Made by a program: the position numbers and the translations under genes. A DNA stretch of 64,000 nucleotides from DATKMK01 sp035541895 (GTDB taxonomy: Bacteria > Desulfobacterota > Binatia > HRBIN30 > JACQVA1). Location of the stretch: positions 1-64,000 of the forward strand of contig DATKMK010000094.1 of NCBI GenBank assembly GCA_035541895.1, in the 5' to 3' direction. The notes under the pieces are model-generated. The model was not told the DNA's origin. It did no database searches and saw only the letters and a list, made by a program, of their open reading frames with translations. Every line of letters begins with the position of its first letter. Position 1 is the stretch's first letter. Below, piece after piece: positions 34,283-42,905 of the stretch.

Positions 34283-35150
34283 TCGACTGCTCTCCTCCAG
34301 CTCCATCCTCCACCCCCTCGGCGCCGCCGCCGTGTTCGTACTCATCGGCCAGGTCGAGCGACACTTGCGACACATCGTCCACGGCCAGCGTGATGATGAT
34401 ACGGTCGAAATGTTGATCCTGCAGCGCGCGGATCGCTTGCATGCGGCACAGCTCCAACACGGCGAGGAAGGTTACGATGATTTCCAGGCGCGTCGCGTCC
34501 TCATCGAACAAGCTTTCGAATTCGAGCGTCTTCGCGACGCTAAGCGTGCGCAGCAGCGAATGCACACGATCACGCAGCGAGATGCGCTCGACGGTCACTT
34601 CGTGGACCGCGGCGGGCTGTGCCCGCTTGAGCACGGCCTGGAACGCCTCCAGCAGATCCCACGTGCTGGCGCGGATCTGCGGCACGCCGTCGGGATCAGC
34701 CGGCACCTCGTCCCACGCCGGCTCGCGCGCGAACACTTCGCGGTTCAGCCACGGGCGTTCACCGAGCTGCTGCGCGGCTTCACGGAAGCGCTGATATTCG
34801 AGGAGCTGGCGCACGAGGTCGGCGCGTGGATCCGTCTCGTCCTCGTCGTCGCCCGCGCCCTCGGCGGACGGCAGCAGCATGCGCGATTTGATCAACGTCA
34901 GCGTCGCCGCCATCACCAGAAACTCGCCGGCGATGTCGAGGCTCAGGTCGCGCATCAGGTCGAGGTAGGCGAGATACTGATCGGTGATGGTGGCGATGGA
35001 GATGTCGACGATCTCGACCTCCTCGCGCTTGATCAGATGCAGCAACAGATCGAGCGGCCCTTCGAAGACTTCGAGCTTGACGCGATACGGCGCCACGCGC
35101 GGTGTGACATCGGCCAAATCGTCTGCGATTTCTACGGGCTCGTCACTCAT
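34275..35150 (-). CDS. scpA: Chromosome segregation and condensation protein ScpA
   Basis: A 291-residue kleisin subunit of the SMC-ScpAB complex. The N-terminal SMC-neck-binding motif is VFEGPLDLLLHLIKREEVEI near residue 28, followed by IATITDQYLAYLDLM and MAATLTLIKSRMLLP; the C-terminal winged-helix part includes IIVTFLAVLELCRMQAIRALQ. An acidic Gly/Glu-rich tail ends the protein. Translationally coupled to scpB by an 8 bp overlap. It lies downstream of trpS with 66 bp between, containing a dispersed intergenic repeat. Length and domains are normal. Confidence 0.94.
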   Translation of the reverse strand: MSDEPVEIADDLADVTPRVAPYRVKLEVFEGPLDLLLHLIKREEVEIVDISIATITDQYLAYLDLMRDLSLDIAGEFLVMAATLTLIKSRMLLPSAEGAGDDEDETDPRADLVRQLLEYQRFREAAQQLGERPWLNREVFAREPAWDEVPADPDGVPQIRASTWDLLEAFQAVLKRAQPAAVHEVTVERISLRDRVHSLLRTLSVAKTLEFESLFDEDATRLEIIVTFLAVLELCRMQAIRALQDQHFDRIIITLAVDDVSQVSLDLADEYEHGGGAEGVEDGAGGEQSNG

Positions 35151-35156
35151 TCAATC

Positions 35157-35192
35157 GCCCTCACCCTTGCCCTCTCCCATCCGGGAGCGGGC
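35157..35192. repeat. Dispersed intergenic repeat, copy B
   Basis: GCCCTCACCCTTGCCCTCTC matches the element at 20166 at 18 of 20 positions, then continues CCATCCGGGAGCGGGC, where GGGAG can pair with CTCCC. It occupies most of the 66 bp gap between trpS and scpA. Confidence 0.55.
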
Positions 35193-35216
35193 AACCTCAC
35201 TATCCGACTGCACGCG

Positions 35217-36248
35217 TCACTCCTCCAAATGCATCGCCGCGCGCACCTCGGCCATCGTCGCGCGTGCGACGGTGCGGGCGTGCGCGCCGCCGTGTTCGAG
35301 CACGTCGGTCACGCGTTGCGGCTGCCGCTCCAATTCGGCGCGCCGTTCACGCAGCGGCGCCAGCTCGGCGTTGACGTGTTTGATCATGATGTGTTTGCAT
35401 TCGAGGCAGCCGATGCTGGCGCTGCGGCAGCCGTTGGTGACGTACACGATTTCCTCCGGCGTGCAGTAGATGCGGTGCAGATTGAACGCCGGGCAATCGT
35501 TGGGATCGCCGGGATCGGTCCGGCGCGCGCGTCGCGGATCGGTCATCATCCGGCTGAGTTTGGTCTCGACCTCCTTGGCGGAGTCGGACAGGTACACGGC
35601 GTTGTTGAAACTCTTACTCATCTTGCGCCCGTCGGTGCCGGGGATCTTCGGGATGTCGGTCAGCAACGTCGCCGGCTCCGGGAACACCGGGCGGTAGAGA
35701 TGATTGAAGCGGCGCACGATCTCGCGGGTGATCTCGATGTGCGGCGCTTGATCGATGCCGACCGGCACCGCGCCCGCCTTGTAGATGATGATGTCCGCGG
35801 CTTGCAGCACGGGATAGCCGAGATGGCCGTAGTTGATCTTGGTCATTTCGGCTTCGTCGTCGGTCTGGATCAGGCCGAGATCACGCGCTTGCTCTTTGAC
35901 GGTCGGATTGCGCAGCAGCCACGGCGTCGGAATGATCATCGACAGCAGCAAGTGCAGCTCGGCGTGCTCTTTCACCGCCGACTGGCGGAAGATCACCACG
36001 CGTTCGGGATCGAGCCCGGCCGCGAGCCAGTCGATCACCATGTCGCGCGTGCGCTCGCGCAAGCCTTCGCTCTCGCTCGTAGTGGTCAACGTGTGCCAAT
36101 CGGCCACGAAGAAGAAGCAGCGACGCTCGTCGCTTTGGAGACGAATCCAGTTGCGCAGCGCCCCGAGCAAGTTGCCCAGGTGCAGCTTGGCCGTCGGCCG
36201 CATGCCGCTGACCACGATCCCGGGTGCCGTCGTCGATGCTTCGCTCAC
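35217..36248 (-). CDS. trpS: Tryptophanyl-tRNA synthetase
   Basis: A 343-residue class I synthetase that charges tRNA-Trp. The HIGH-equivalent is KLHLGNLLGALRNWI near residue 20, the KMSKS motif is DGRKMSKSFNNAVYL near residue 205, and tryptophan-pocket elements FFVADWHTLT and YPVLQAADIIIYKAGAVPVG are present. The length is standard. The probable start is GTG 36248. It belongs to a same-strand series of housekeeping genes (M50 protease, trpS, scpA, scpB, rluB), an order seen widely, with a 39 bp gap to the upstream protease. Confidence 0.96.
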   Translation of the reverse strand: MSEASTTAPGIVVSGMRPTAKLHLGNLLGALRNWIRLQSDERRCFFFVADWHTLTTTSESEGLRERTRDMVIDWLAAGLDPERVVIFRQSAVKEHAELHLLLSMIIPTPWLLRNPTVKEQARDLGLIQTDDEAEMTKINYGHLGYPVLQAADIIIYKAGAVPVGIDQAPHIEITREIVRRFNHLYRPVFPEPATLLTDIPKIPGTDGRKMSKSFNNAVYLSDSAKEVETKLSRMMTDPRRARRTDPGDPNDCPAFNLHRIYCTPEEIVYVTNGCRSASIGCLECKHIMIKHVNAELAPLRERRAELERQPQRVTDVLEHGGAHARTVARATMAEVRAAMHLEE

Positions 36249-36287
36249 TCCGTGCTCCGCCGCCCCACCACAACCACACCCGACCGT

Positions 36288-36953
36288 TTACAGCAACACG
36301 CGCAAGAACATGTGGATGACCGGATTGATCACTGAACCCAACGTATGCGTGGCGAGCAGCATGAAGACGATCATCATGCCGTAGCGTTCCAACCGCGCGA
36401 CCGCGATCGCTTGCGCGCGCGGCAGCAGCCCCACGAGCACGCGGCCGCCGTCGAGCGGCGGAATCGGCAGCATGTTGAAGACCGCCAGCACCACGTTGAT
36501 GCCGACGCTGCGGGCGGCCATCATCGCCATCGGCCTCAGCGTCGCCGCGCTCAGCCCGAAGTCGGCGTGATGCGGTGAGACGGCGAGCATTGCTTTCAAC
36601 GCCGCAGCGCTGAGCACCGCCAAGATCACGTTCATCAACGGGCCGGCCGCGGCAACCAACACCATGTCACGTTTCGGATTGCGGAGTTGTCCGAAGTTGA
36701 CCGGTACCGGCTTCGCATAGCCGAACAAGAACGGCGCCTGCGCAATCAAGAGGAAGAGCGGGAGCGCGATGCTGCCGATCGGATCGATGTGGGCGATCGG
36801 ATTCAGGGTCAACCGTCCGGCGCGCCAGGCCGTGTCATCGCCCCGCCAGTACGCCACCACGCCGTGCGCCAGTTCGTGGAAAATGATCGCCACCAGCACC
36901 GGCAGAGCCCAGACCGCAAGGTTCTGCGCGAAAGATTGTGTCGCAGCGTCCAC
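36288..36953 (-). CDS. Site-2-type membrane metalloprotease (M50 family)
   Basis: A 221-residue integral membrane zinc protease. The metal-binding HELAHG lies in the second hydrophobic segment (VLVAIIFHELAHGVVAYW, residues 18-36) and the third ligand motif is FNMLPIPPLDGGRVL near residue 163. Four to six hydrophobic segments are visible. It belongs to the small YwhC-like branch without PDZ or CBS domains, commonly found next to trpS and scpA as here. Substrates of this branch are mostly unknown; regulated intramembrane proteolysis is the family role. Confidence 0.92.
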   Translation of the reverse strand: MDAATQSFAQNLAVWALPVLVAIIFHELAHGVVAYWRGDDTAWRAGRLTLNPIAHIDPIGSIALPLFLLIAQAPFLFGYAKPVPVNFGQLRNPKRDMVLVAAAGPLMNVILAVLSAAALKAMLAVSPHHADFGLSAATLRPMAMMAARSVGINVVLAVFNMLPIPPLDGGRVLVGLLPRAQAIAVARLERYGMMIVFMLLATHTLGSVINPVIHMFLRVLL

Positions 36954-37008
36954 AGCGGCGAGCGTAGCAGAAAGGTTTCCGTGCTGCCACGCGCCCCAGG
37001 ACGGCTGT

Positions 37009-37548
37009 CTACTGGTCCTGGGCTTCCTCGACGGTAATCGCGATGTCGTCGGATGCCGGTGTGCCGTCGGGCGCCATCGCCTTGAGCGTCACCGTGTACT
37101 CGCCGGCCTTCGCATAGGTGTGGACCGGCGCGGGCTCGGTCGACGGAGGCGAGTTGTCGCCGAAGTCCCACGTGTAGGTCGGTGTGCCGCCGGTGCATTG
37201 CGCTTCGACGCTGAAGTTGACGGTAAGAGGCGGTTCACCGAAATCCGGATCGGCGTCGATGATGACGACGCAATCGCCCTGCACCATCGGTTCGGCGATC
37301 GTCGGTTCGTCGCTCGGCGCTTCGACCGCCGCTCGCGGCACCGGCGTCGCGAACTCCGCGGCGCGACCGGCGGTGGCCAATCCGATGCGGCCCGCGGACG
37401 TTGCAGACGTCCCGCCTGGCTGTCCGGCTTTGATTTCAGTCCCCGCATCGGGCGCGCGGCCCGCGCCCTCATCGGCGTGCTGACAACTCCCGCAACCGCT
37501 CAGCACGAGCGCGAGCAACCACGCGGTGCTGGGCTGGAGTCGGCGCAT
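37009..37548 (-). CDS. PKD-domain lipoprotein
   Basis: A 179-residue protein with a lipoprotein signal (WLLALVLSGC, lipobox LSGC), a low-complexity Ala/Gly region to about residue 85, and one PKD/Ig-like domain from about residue 95: PDFGEPPLTVNFSVEA, YTWDFGDNSPPS (the WDFGD hallmark) and HTYAKAGEYTVTLKA. PKD domains mediate surface protein or glycan interactions. Its ATG at 37548 directly abuts the stop of the upstream lipoprotein gene (TAA then ATG), so the two are one transcription unit. Partner unknown. Confidence 0.85.
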   Translation of the reverse strand: MRRLQPSTAWLLALVLSGCGSCQHADEGAGRAPDAGTEIKAGQPGGTSATSAGRIGLATAGRAAEFATPVPRAAVEAPSDEPTIAEPMVQGDCVVIIDADPDFGEPPLTVNFSVEAQCTGGTPTYTWDFGDNSPPSTEPAPVHTYAKAGEYTVTLKAMAPDGTPASDDIAITVEEAQDQ

Positions 37549-38436
37549 TTACCGAGTCGGGAGGGGTTTGGGTGTCGGCGTGCCGACCGGAGCCTTCGGT
37601 TGTGGCGGGGTTGGAACCGGCGTACGCGGCGGACGCACGATGCGAATTTTTTTCGGCGGCCCCGGGTTGCCTTCGACGTCGCGTACCCGAGCCGTGAGAA
37701 GTGTAGTCCCAACCGGAAAGTTCCAAGCGCGCGCGACCACCATGCCGAACTGCGTGGTCGATTCATTGTTGACGAAGGCGAAACTCCCAGTCGTCGTCGT
37801 CGTACACGACGACGCGCCTTCAATGAACACCTCGAATCGACACGCCATGTCGTTGAGCGCGTCAGACACTTCCTGCGTTTCCTTGAACGAGGGCGGATTG
37901 ACGGCCGGAACGCCACCGATGTTCGGCCGGTGATTGTCGCAGACCTCTTCGCTGCCGTCGCCCAGCGGGTTGCTGCTGACGAGTTGCAGGTCGGGTTGCT
38001 TGTGCGGATCGTTCGCATCGTAATTGAAGACACTGCGACCGACCTCGTAGTTGCTCAAGCCGGGCTTGGCCTCGATCACCAGAATGAATCCCGACCCGAC
38101 CGGCGTCTTGTAAGTGGGAACCCCATCTTTCCCAACCGAAGCCGGCTGATAGACGACGCCGTCGGCCTTGGCCATACCAAAGTGGGTAATGATCGGGCCA
38201 ATGGGTTTTCCTTTCGTTGCCTTCACGTTCAGATTCGGGACCGGACGGGTTGGCAACGCGGCCGGCGTCGAGGGCGGAACAGTCGGCACCGGCGTTTCGC
38301 GTCGCGAGTCGACGACCGGGTGCGCGGGGGTCGGTGCCGAGGATGGCGTCGTCGCTGCGGGCTTCTTCGCCGTACACGCATTGAGAATCACGCCAAGCAC
38401 CAGACCCCTCGCAAGCCACCACGTTCGTCGTCGCAT
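37549..38436 (-). CDS. Lipoprotein of unknown function with Pro/Thr-rich ends
   Basis: A 295-residue protein. ATG 38436 follows AGGAGGAG closely and gives a short lipoprotein signal ending VILNAC. A Pro/Thr-rich linker (about residues 25-65) leads to a beta-rich domain (for example GSGFILVIEAKPGLSNYEV and FEVFIEGASSC). The C-terminal part (NFPVGTTLLTARVRDVEGN) resembles one strand set of an Ig-like HYR domain, and the tail is again Pro/Thr-rich. I do not recognise a named family. It is fused in transcription with the PKD lipoprotein and diverges from the AMIN lipoprotein at 38577, with 140 bp for promoters between. Confidence 0.75.
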   Translation of the reverse strand: MRRRTWWLARGLVLGVILNACTAKKPAATTPSSAPTPAHPVVDSRRETPVPTVPPSTPAALPTRPVPNLNVKATKGKPIGPIITHFGMAKADGVVYQPASVGKDGVPTYKTPVGSGFILVIEAKPGLSNYEVGRSVFNYDANDPHKQPDLQLVSSNPLGDGSEEVCDNHRPNIGGVPAVNPPSFKETQEVSDALNDMACRFEVFIEGASSCTTTTTGSFAFVNNESTTQFGMVVARAWNFPVGTTLLTARVRDVEGNPGPPKKIRIVRPPRTPVPTPPQPKAPVGTPTPKPLPTR

Positions 38437-38576
38437 CACTCCTCCTGTGAGACTCGCGGGTATGTAACGGGCGTATCCTAGTGAGTCAACTCTCCCGCGG
38501 ATAGTGCGTGCGACTCCGTTGCGCAAGCGACGGAGCGATTTGCACCGCCTACGCGGTTCGGCTATCTGCTGACCGC

Positions 38577-39050
38577 ATGGATGTCGCGACTCGCGGTCGT
38601 TGCGTCGCAGGTGTCGCGTTGCTGATTGCAGCGACGCTCGCCGGATGCACGCGCAAGCATGCCCCGCTGTCCGGCGGGCTTGGCGACAACAGCAAGGACG
38701 GAAATCTGCTCGGCGGCGTGATGATTCCGTTGGTGGTTCGCTCAGTCGACATCAGTGCCGCCGGCGAGCAGCGCGGCGTTTTTTTCAAGCTCTCCCGCGT
38801 GCCCACCGGGGTGATGAGTTCGACCGATTCGAATCCCGCGCGGGTGCTCATCGAGGTCGACGGGCCATCGACTGGTGAGGATTTGCCGGTCGAAACCTAC
38901 CCTGGGGCAGACCAGTTGGTGACGCAAATCGAAATGTCGCGGACCAATGGTCGACTCCATTTGGTTTTGGAACTCAGCACCGACGAGCCGCCACCGCATC
39001 ACGTCACACAGATGGCGGACTACGTGGTCGTGAGTTTCGGCACGCGATGA
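38577..39050 (+). CDS. AMIN-like domain lipoprotein
   Basis: A 157-residue protein with lipoprotein signal VAGVALLIAATLAGC and a C-terminal beta-domain (about residues 50-157: VVRSVDISAAGEQRGVFFKL, ARVLIEVDGP, LHLVLELS, YVVVSFG) that follows the AMIN pattern used to localise proteins in the envelope through peptidoglycan or secretin complexes. The start at ATG 38577 is where the signal peptide begins. It lies 40 bp before an exported HEAT protein. It is divergent from another lipoprotein operon. The domain call is pattern-based and moderate. Confidence 0.72.
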   Translation: MDVATRGRCVAGVALLIAATLAGCTRKHAPLSGGLGDNSKDGNLLGGVMIPLVVRSVDISAAGEQRGVFFKLSRVPTGVMSSTDSNPARVLIEVDGPSTGEDLPVETYPGADQLVTQIEMSRTNGRLHLVLELSTDEPPPHHVTQMADYVVVSFGTR

Positions 39051-39090
39051 GTGTTGCGCACGCGGAGAGCACTGAGAAGGCCGGCATCAC

Positions 39091-39777
39091 ATGAGGCAAC
39101 ACGGCGGACCGATGTCATTCCGCTGGTTAATCGTCGCCACGACGGTGGCGTGGCTCACTGCACCCGTGTCGGCGCAAATCTCGTCGAAGCAGATCCGCGA
39201 TCGTTACGACAAGCAAACCAAGGGCGGCACGAAGCTTGAGGACTTCGTCAAGAAACTCGATAGTGCCGATGCCGACGAACGGCTCGAAGGAGTGAAGTCC
39301 CTCGGCGACAGCAAAGATCCGAAGGCCACGGCCTACCTCATCCAAGCGGTCGGCGACACCGATGCGCGGGTGCAGTGCAAGGCGATCGATCTGCTCGGCA
39401 ACCTGCGCGCCGACGATGCGACCCCGGTATTGGTGCAGTATCTCTTCCGCAGTGACGTCGAGCCGCACTTGAAGGAACGGGTGCTGGCGGCGCTCGGAAA
39501 GATCGGCGATGCGCGCGCGGCGCAACCGATCGTGGAGTTTCTCCGACGCGATCTCGATCAAAGTACGCGGGGCACCGCGATCTTCGCTTTGGGCGAACTG
39601 GGTTCACCGGACGCCCTCGACCGCTTGACCGCGATCGCGCAAGCCGATAGCGATCCCACACTGCGACGCTTGGCGAACGAAGCCGCCGCGAAGGTCCGAC
39701 AACGCGAGGCCGTGTTGAAGAGCGAAGTGAAGGAGCCGTCCGCGACGTTTCTCGAACCCAAGCGACCGCCGCAGTAA
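39091..39777 (+). CDS. Exported HEAT-repeat protein
   Basis: A protein of 228 residues (ATG 39112 is an alternative start). A signal peptide (WLIVATTVAWLTAPVSAQ) precedes HEAT/PBS-lyase-like repeats from about residue 48: DADERLEGVKSLGDS, DTDARVQCKAIDLLGNL, HLKERVLAALGKIGD and STRGTAIFALGELG. The protein should sit in the periplasm or on the surface as a binding scaffold. It follows the AMIN lipoprotein by 40 bp, so they may act in one envelope complex. A second HEAT protein, membrane-anchored, is at 18045-18812. Confidence 0.82.
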   Translation: MRQHGGPMSFRWLIVATTVAWLTAPVSAQISSKQIRDRYDKQTKGGTKLEDFVKKLDSADADERLEGVKSLGDSKDPKATAYLIQAVGDTDARVQCKAIDLLGNLRADDATPVLVQYLFRSDVEPHLKERVLAALGKIGDARAAQPIVEFLRRDLDQSTRGTAIFALGELGSPDALDRLTAIAQADSDPTLRRLANEAAAKVRQREAVLKSEVKEPSATFLEPKRPPQ

Positions 39778-39835
39778 GGAGAACGACAAGGAGACGCGTT
39801 AACTGTGACCCGCACTCACATCTCCGCATTAGCAA

Positions 39836-39918
39836 GGCCCAGTGGTGGAATGGCAGACACGGCAGACTCAAAATCTGTTGCGGGCAACCGCGTGGGGGTT
39901 CAAGTCCCTCCTGGGCCA
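39836..39918 (+). tRNA. tRNA-Leu (anticodon CAA)
   Basis: The acceptor stem GGCCCAG pairs perfectly with CTGGGCC, followed by discriminator A. The anticodon stem GCAGA/TCTGT closes the loop CTCAAAA, giving anticodon CAA for UUG leucine codons. A variable arm (TGCGGGCAACCGCG) and T-arm GGTTCAAGTCC are present, as expected of a class II tRNA. CCA is not encoded. Confidence 0.95.
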
Positions 39919-40039
39919 CTCAATCGTTAACAGGCAAATTAGCGAACTCCTGACACACCCCTGCGTCCCACGGCCGGCAGTGGGAGCAGTCGAGGCGACG
40001 ATCGATCCGTTTGCCGATGCGCACGCCCGCGCGTCGGGC

Positions 40040-41089
40040 TCACACGCTGCGCAGGCGGGCAACTAGCGCATCGAGTTGCGTCCGGCGCGAACCCAGCGTC
40101 GCATCGAAGGCGCGGGCGCGTTTGACGTACAGGTGTGCGTCGCACTCCCACGTGTAGCCCATGCCGCCGTGGTTTTGGACGTTGTCCGCGCTGTTACGCA
40201 GATAGGCGTCGGCGGTCAGGACCTTGGCCACGCTGGTCTGGAAGCCGGCGTCGGGAGCATCATCGCGCACCGACACTGCGGCGTAGGTGGTCGCCGATCG
40301 CGCGACCTCCGCGCGCACCGCCATGTCGGCGCAACGGTGTTTCACCGCTTGAAACGATCCGATCGGCTTACCGAACTGGTGGCGCACCTTGGCGTAGGCC
40401 ACCGACATCTCGACGGTGCGGGCAATGCCGCCAACGGCATCGGCACAGGAGAGCACGGTGGCAAATCGGCGCAGCGCGGCGGCCCACGCCGCGTCGCGCG
40501 CCATCACGATGCAGGGCGCGTCGCGGAACGTGACCGTGCCGATCGGATTGGTAGCGTCGAGGCTCGGCGTCGCTTCCACCGCAACGGCGTCGCCGCGCGC
40601 TACGAACAGCACCGCCCCGTCGTCGACGACCACGAGCGCATCGGCGAGGCCGGCGCCGAGCACCGCGCGACGCGTTCCCGAGACCCGATCGCCGCGCACA
40701 GCAAGCGGACCGCCCCACGGGTCGATGCATGCCGCGACGCGTAGCTCGCCGGCGACGACCGCGGCCAGCGACTTGCGCGTGTCCGCGCCGCCCCGCGCAA
40801 GCGCACGCGCCGCGAGGACCGTGCCGAGCCACGGGCCGGGAACGAGCGCGCGGCCCAGTTCCTCGAACAGCACCATCTCCTCGGTGAGAGTATAGCCGGC
40901 ACCCCCCAGCGCTTCAGGCAAGCCGAGTGCAAAGAACCCCAGATCCGCGGCACCGCGCCACAAACCACCGTAGGCCGCAGGTCGCGCGCTCATCAGCGTG
41001 CGCACCCGCGACATCGGTGACTCCGTGTCGAGAAATGCGCGCACGGAGTCGCGAATGGCTTCTTGCTCGGGACTAGGCATAAGATCCAT
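40040..41089 (-). CDS. Acyl-CoA dehydrogenase, small subunit type
   Basis: A 349-residue acyl-CoA dehydrogenase homologue starting at ATG 41089 (MDLMPSPEQEAIRDSVRAFL). The beta-domain is shortened compared with typical enzymes: between residues 100 and 200 the SEPxAGSD flavin motif is not recognisable. The C-terminal helical domain is well kept (AKVRHQFGKPIGSFQAVKH, then NHGGMGYTWECDAHLYVKRA). This profile fits one chain of the alpha2-beta2 dehydrogenases used in steroid side-chain and ring catabolism (FadE28/29-like). The partner is probably the full-length dehydrogenase just upstream at 41281-42495, same strand. Confidence 0.85.
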   Translation of the reverse strand: MDLMPSPEQEAIRDSVRAFLDTESPMSRVRTLMSARPAAYGGLWRGAADLGFFALGLPEALGGAGYTLTEEMVLFEELGRALVPGPWLGTVLAARALARGGADTRKSLAAVVAGELRVAACIDPWGGPLAVRGDRVSGTRRAVLGAGLADALVVVDDGAVLFVARGDAVAVEATPSLDATNPIGTVTFRDAPCIVMARDAAWAAALRRFATVLSCADAVGGIARTVEMSVAYAKVRHQFGKPIGSFQAVKHRCADMAVRAEVARSATTYAAVSVRDDAPDAGFQTSVAKVLTADAYLRNSADNVQNHGGMGYTWECDAHLYVKRARAFDATLGSRRTQLDALVARLRSV

Positions 41090-41115
41090 GGTCAGCCTCG
41101 ATTCAAAGAGAAGGC

Positions 41116-41263
41116 GCCACGGATGAACGCTGATGGACGCGGATGGAGAATTGACGGACCTCGGGCGGATTCGCCACGGCGCTTGGATTGAGGAAATTCG
41201 CAATGGCGGCAGCGTGCACGTGCTGCCCACTCTGATCTGCGTTCACCGGTGTTCATCTGCGGT
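41116..41263. repeat. Inverted pair of 10-bp-period degenerate repeats
   Basis: At 41116-41146 the sequence runs GGATGAACGC, TGATGGACGC, GGATGG. At 41231-41263 the opposite strand reads with the same 10-base rhythm (AGATGAACAC, CGGTGAACGC, AGATCAG). The two tracts face each other in the 191 bp between the two dehydrogenase genes. No gene is seen in this gap. Confidence 0.6.
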
Positions 41264-41280
41264 TTCGAGTTCGGAGTTGA

Positions 41281-42495
41281 CTAGCGCGGCAGTCCGAGGA
41301 TGCGATCACCGATGATGTTGCGCTGGATGTCCTTCGACCCGGCGGCGATGGTGGAGGAGAACGCGATCAGCCAGTGACTCACCCAGCTCGCCGCGCCGGC
41401 GTGGCGGGCGGTGACGCGGGCGGGACTGCCGGTGGCGTCCCAGGCGAGGATCTCCGGCCCCAGCACCTCCATCGCCAACGCGAAGACGCGCTGCTGCAGC
41501 TCGGAGAAGAATAGGCGGATGAGTGAGGCCTCAGCGCTGGGCACGCCGGTGCGGGCGGTGCGGCTGACGCTGCGATAGGTCATCGAGCGCAACGCCTCGA
41601 CCTCGGCGCGCAGCAGCGCCAATCGGCGCGCGATCTCGTCGTCGGCTAGCGCACTGCCTCCGGCCGATGCCGCGTGGTCCGCCGGCGTGCGTCGGCCGAT
41701 ATCAATGAGCTGGTCGACCAGCCGTGTGAGACGCACTTGCTCGGACAGAAAGGCGGTGCCGCGCTCGAAGGAGAGCGTCGACATGGCGACGTTCCAACCG
41801 TCGTTGAGTTTGCCGACGATGTTGGCGCGCGGAATACGCACCTCGTCGTAAAACACTTCGCAGAAGTCGCTGCCGCCGGCCATGGTCTTGATCTCGCGGA
41901 TCTCGATCCCGGGCAGGTTCATCGGACAGATCACCCAGGTGATGCCCTTGTGCTTGGGCGCGTCCGGATCGGTGCGCACCAGCAGCTCTTGATACTCGGC
42001 GATCTGCGCGAAGCTGGTCCAGATCTTCTGCCCGGTCACCACCAGATCGTCGCCATCGATCACCGCTCGCGTCGACAGCCCGGCCAGGTCAGAGCCCGCT
42101 CCCGGCTCCGAAAAGCCTTGGCACCACACCACCTCACCGCGCAGGATCTTCGGCAGGTGAAGGGCCTTCTGTTCCTTGCTACCGCAGGCGATCAGCGTTG
42201 GCCCGCCGTGGTTGAGGCCGACAAACAGCGTCGACGGATCATGCGCGCCGGAGTGAGCGAACTCCTCATACCAGATGAGCTGCTCCATTAGGCTGGCGCC
42301 GCGCCCGCCATACTCCTTGGGCCACGAGATGCCGGCGTAGCCGGCGTCGAACAGCGTGCGCTGCCACGCCAGGTCGAAGGCGCGCCGCGCCGGCAGATCG
42401 TGCTCGGGCGGTTCCGACTTCGGCGCATGCTCGGCCAACCAGGCGCGCGCCGCCGCGCGGAAGCGTTCCTCTTCAGGGGTGAACGCGATGTCCAT
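41281..42495 (-). CDS. Acyl-CoA dehydrogenase, large subunit type
   Basis: A 404-residue flavin acyl-CoA dehydrogenase: ISWPKEYGGRGASLMEQ near residue 56, QGFSEPGAGSDLAGLS near residue 125, VTGQKIWTSFAQ in the beta-domain, YDEVRIPRANIVG and, at the C-terminus, IAAGSKDIQRNIIGDRILGLPR. The Glu of the YEG position is replaced (IAAGSKD). Together with the shorter dehydrogenase downstream it resembles the FadE26/27 or FadE28/29 heterotetramers that oxidise bulky (steroid-like) acyl-CoAs. A 191 bp gap with repeat tracts separates the two genes, more than usual for subunits. Confidence 0.92.
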   Translation of the reverse strand: MDIAFTPEEERFRAAARAWLAEHAPKSEPPEHDLPARRAFDLAWQRTLFDAGYAGISWPKEYGGRGASLMEQLIWYEEFAHSGAHDPSTLFVGLNHGGPTLIACGSKEQKALHLPKILRGEVVWCQGFSEPGAGSDLAGLSTRAVIDGDDLVVTGQKIWTSFAQIAEYQELLVRTDPDAPKHKGITWVICPMNLPGIEIREIKTMAGGSDFCEVFYDEVRIPRANIVGKLNDGWNVAMSTLSFERGTAFLSEQVRLTRLVDQLIDIGRRTPADHAASAGGSALADDEIARRLALLRAEVEALRSMTYRSVSRTARTGVPSAEASLIRLFFSELQQRVFALAMEVLGPEILAWDATGSPARVTARHAGAASWVSHWLIAFSSTIAAGSKDIQRNIIGDRILGLPR

Positions 42496-42905
42496 GTGCG
42501 ACGCTAGTTACGCGGGCGGCAGCGCCGGTGCAAGCCGTCAACCGGTCGATTGCCGCGCGCCCGCGAGATGCCGGCGCACCTCCCCGGCGGCGCGCAGCCC
42601 ACTGAGGTAGGCGGCTTGCAGGGTGTCGGAGATCGGCGGCGTCGCGCTTGAGCACCGGCCCCATTTCAACGCGCGCGAACGCGGCACGTTTACTCTCGAT
42701 CGCGACTTTCCAGCGCCGATCGCCGGCGTGTCGAGCCCGCTCACGTCCTGCCGCTAGGTCAACAACGATGCGATCGTCAAGACGTGTACGACGACTCCAT
42801 TTGCAGCAACTTTCAACTTGACAAATTTTTTGACCGGAACGATAGTGAGCCAAAATTCCCAGTCAGCGAGGGCAATCCGAAGCCAACAATTGAAGGAGGA
42901 GCCCA
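42496..42905. other. 410 bp without an intact gene
   Basis: This is the divergent gap between the dehydrogenase (minus) and the cysteine-rich protein (plus). It contains the possible amine oxidase remnant at 42538-42640. The last 120 bp are less GC-rich (CAACTTTCAACTTGACAAATTTTTTGACC at about 42808-42836) and probably hold the promoter for 42906. Confidence 0.55.
42538..42640 (-). pseudogene. Possible C-terminal remnant of a flavin amine oxidase
   Basis: The minus-strand frame ending at 42538 reads DTLQAAYLSGLRAAGEVRRHL, which resembles the last helix of FAD amine oxidases (GAYLSGLRAAEE form). Upstream in the same frame the homology stops, and no start or FAD domain remains. The match is short, so the call is tentative. 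Confidence 0.3.

Noticed and set aside
34167..36335. 722-codon plus-strand open frame across scpA and trpS
   Set aside because: Antisense of two conserved housekeeping genes; no recognisable motif.
36769..38481. 570-codon plus-strand open frame
   Set aside because: Antisense to the M50 protease and two lipoprotein genes, with Arg-rich shadow composition; the minus strand shows lipoboxes and a PKD domain.
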